From assembly GCA_964247295.1 (NCBI GenBank), contig CAXTTV010000233.1, positions 1 to 7,001 on the forward strand: DNA of 7,001 nt, read 5' to 3'. How positions within the stretch are numbered: the first letter of the stretch is position 1; each line of letters opens with the position of its first letter. The notes beneath the pieces were generated by a model, which saw only the letters and a list, made by a program, of their open reading frames with translations, had not been told where the DNA came from and did not search any database. A program made the translations under genes and the position numbers. The stretch comes from CAXTTV01 sp964247295 (lineage in GTDB: Bacteria > Chloroflexota > Ktedonobacteria > Ktedonobacterales > Ktedonobacteraceae). Shown here piece by piece: positions 5,826-7,001 of the stretch.

Positions 5826-6515
5826 CTAGCGATGCAAGAAAGAAACTCCACCGCCAGGGGTAATGGTTGTATGCGCGACCTGTGTGGGATCAGCCCCCCA
5901 ATTCATTGAGCTCATCTCAATAGAACCATCATCGTTAACTCCCTCAACAATCCCCACATGACCATAGGTGGCGTTCACGCCCTGCACACCCCGTTGTAAA
6001 ACCACTATATCCCCCACTTTAGGTTGACTGGCCACCGACCAACCAGAGCTTTGCGCGCCATCTACCCACATCCAGGCATCCCCCCTCCATGGAACATAGA
6101 CGCCTGTTAATTGGTGGTAGCGCTCACTGGCCCACCATGTACACTGCGGATAGGGATAGGTGTTCCCGTCACCAACCGATCCATTACCACTCGATTGCTG
6201 CGAGACGGCTTGCTGGCTCTGATCCGCCTTACTCTGCCCATTGTCGGTATTTCCATCCTGTTGAGTGGTATTCTGACCTCCAACAACCCAGGCGACCTCA
6301 TCGGCTTTCGCAAATATACTATACGCATTCATGCTCAAGGCCATAATGGCACAAAGGATACCAGTCAGCATCACAATGTTACCTTTGGTGATGAAGCGCT
6401 TCCAACTTTTGTGCTCTGCCGTTTTGCGCATTTCCTTGGCGACATTCTGTAAATACTGTTCGCTGTTTTCACTGATGTGTTGTTCTAAATTCACTACCCT
6501 GCTCCTTGTCTTCAT
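5826..6515 (-). CDS. Membrane-anchored CHAP-domain protein (probable peptidoglycan amidase/endopeptidase)
   Basis: The product is 229 residues from ATG 6515. A TTG directly before it (6518) is an alternative: AGGGAAG lies 9 nt before the TTG and 12 nt before the ATG, so the start is uncertain by one codon. Numbering below is from the ATG. Residues 1-44 are charged and helical, probably cytoplasmic, and 45-69 form one hydrophobic helix. An AKA at about 69-71 could allow signal peptidase cleavage. Residues 75-117 are a Gln/Ser/Asn/Gly-rich flexible linker. The CHAP domain fills about 118-229, with the catalytic Cys in YPYPQCTWWA (C125), the catalytic His in YGHVGIVEG (H176) and a likely third residue, Asn, in MNWG (N205). 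CHAP enzymes cut amide bonds in peptidoglycan using Cys and His. No SH3, LysM or other wall-binding domain is present, so the transmembrane helix or linker must position it. It has its own terminator and no partner gene nearby. A role in cell wall remodelling is inference. Confidence 0.9.
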   Translation of the reverse strand: MKTRSRVVNLEQHISENSEQYLQNVAKEMRKTAEHKSWKRFITKGNIVMLTGILCAIMALSMNAYSIFAKADEVAWVVGGQNTTQQDGNTDNGQSKADQSQQAVSQQSSGNGSVGDGNTYPYPQCTWWASERYHQLTGVYVPWRGDAWMWVDGAQSSGWSVASQPKVGDIVVLQRGVQGVNATYGHVGIVEGVNDDGSIEMSSMNWGADPTQVAHTTITPGGGVSFLHR

Positions 6516-6518
6516 CAA

Positions 6519-6775
6519 AAATGGGAACTTCCCTATACGAGCTCGGGTAATCTTACCATTTTCGTTGTTTGGAATAGGCTAACATGCAACGAAATAATGC
6601 ATTTCGATTTTCTTCAAGAGGAGCATGACGGGCATCTTGGTGCATGCAGATACGGCATATCTAAAATTGAGCGTCAGACACTTTAACTTTGTTTTTTTTT
6701 GGATAGAAGAATTTTTGTTTATTATGTCAACTCAAAAGGCTTCTGATACAGGCCCGACAGGCTCACCAATTATTT
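6519..6775. other. CHAP upstream region with inverted repeat; no confirmed gene
   Basis: This is the 5' side of the CHAP gene. GGGAA-G-TTCCC lies a few bases before its start, overlapping the putative ribosome binding site. TTTCGTTG (6560-6567) and CAACGAAA (6587-6594) form an 8-bp inverted repeat with a 19-nt spacer, a possible operator. I find no convincing -35/-10 pair on the minus strand; TAAGAT within 6545-6560 is the best -10 but lacks a -35. A run of nine T lies at 6692-6700. A plus-strand frame from ATG 6625 has GAGGAG only one base before the ATG, and its product looks random. Confidence 0.35.
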
Positions 6776-7001
6776 ATGGCAGAAGGAGTGAGCTCGACTA
6801 CAAAAAACCGAGGAATTTGCAAAATAGTACTTCTGGGTGGTTTGAAGTCAGATATAGGAAAGACGCTTATGTCTCTATTGTCGGGAAAAGGGAAAGCGTT
6901 TCCTGTGCAGAGAAGGATAGTCGAAGGTGGTGGTCAGGTCACGTGTAGCGATGCGGGGGGGGGCACTGGACCCCCAACCAACGGAACCCGCATGGGGAGG
7001 G
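6776..7001 (+). CDS. Doubtful open frame running off the right edge, degenerate P-loop-like start
   Basis: The frame beginning at ATG 6776 stays open to the window end (75 codons); the frame itself is open from 6707. The segment KIVLLGGLKSDIGKTLMSLL (residues 16-35) resembles the first strand and Walker A loop of a GTPase or ATPase. However, there are five residues rather than four between the Gly and GKT, so it does not fit GxxxxGK[ST] exactly. There is no good ribosome binding site. The last 20 or so codons run through a homopolymeric GC hairpin and look non-coding (Gly/Pro-rich). It may be a decayed or interrupted nucleotide-binding gene, a frameshifted one, or chance. Confidence 0.22.
   Translation, partial: MAEGVSSTTKNRGICKIVLLGGLKSDIGKTLMSLLSGKGKAFPVQRRIVEGGGQVTCSDAGGGTGPPTNGTRMGR
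6951..6993. repeat. GC-rich nested inverted repeat, possible end of a repeat or mobile element
   Basis: ATGCGGG (6951-6957) pairs with CCCGCAT (6987-6993). Inside them GGGGG (6959-6963) can pair with CCCCC (6971-6975) around CACTGGA. Nine G in a row occur at 6955-6963. Composition changes sharply from the AT-rich DNA to the left. There is no T-run for a plus-strand terminator. It could be an extragenic palindrome or the subterminal hairpin of an insertion sequence that starts here, but no transposase is visible before the window ends. Confidence 0.4.

Noticed and set aside
6089..6452. Plus-strand frames opposite the CHAP gene
   Set aside because: They are antisense to a gene with clear Cys/His catalytic motifs and its own terminator.
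6625..6948. 107-codon plus-strand frame upstream of CHAP
   Set aside because: Its GAGGAG is only one base from the ATG, the product looks random, and another frame in the same region has the P-loop-like segment.

Overview
The window reads as ordinary chromosomal DNA from a bacterium, probably a Chloroflexota member of the Ktedonobacteria type. This guess rests on the gene mix: a secreted S53 (kumamolisin-like) protease, a membrane-anchored CHAP-domain protein, a T-box-controlled bacterial-type valyl-tRNA synthetase, and several small membrane proteins I cannot name. No marker gene here proves the taxon.

Layout from left to right. Positions 1-718 (minus) hold the N-terminal third or so of a secreted S53 protease precursor, cut by the left edge: GTG start, strong ribosome binding site, signal peptide and pro-kumamolisin domain. 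A divergent intergenic region (719-955) carries a promoter for the protease and an 18-bp palindrome sited like an operator for the plus-strand gene. Positions 956-1387 (plus) encode a four-helix membrane protein, followed by a textbook rho-independent terminator (1423-1451). After about 290 bp with no clear gene comes a 34-residue single-span membrane protein (1744-1848, plus). Its own promoter region then precedes a second four-helix membrane protein (1966-2523, plus), whose true start is an internal ATG with a good Shine-Dalgarno sequence. A hairpin at 2593-2626 separates this gene from the convergent valS and probably stops transcription from both sides.

The centre is valS (2655-5378, minus), a full-length class I synthetase with HLGH, KMSKS, editing domain, anticodon-binding domain and C-terminal coiled coil. 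Its leader (about 5408-5690) is a complete T-box riboswitch. It has a Stem I with specifier GUC (Val), a UGGU that can pair with the ACCA end of tRNA-Val, a perfect antiterminator and a competing terminator. A TTGACA promoter lies just upstream, right behind the terminator (5735-5780) of the next minus-strand gene, a CHAP-domain protein (5826-6515). The last 480 bp hold the CHAP upstream region, an uncertain open frame with a degenerate P-loop-like stretch running off the right edge, and a GC-rich hairpin at 6951-6993 that could be the end of a repeat or mobile element.

The genes do not form one pathway. valS is housekeeping, regulated by tRNA-Val charging. The protease and CHAP protein act at or outside the membrane, and the three small membrane proteins have no assigned role. 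I see no new multi-gene system. The most notable items are the fully readable T-box, the 34-residue membrane protein and the palindrome in the divergent promoter region.
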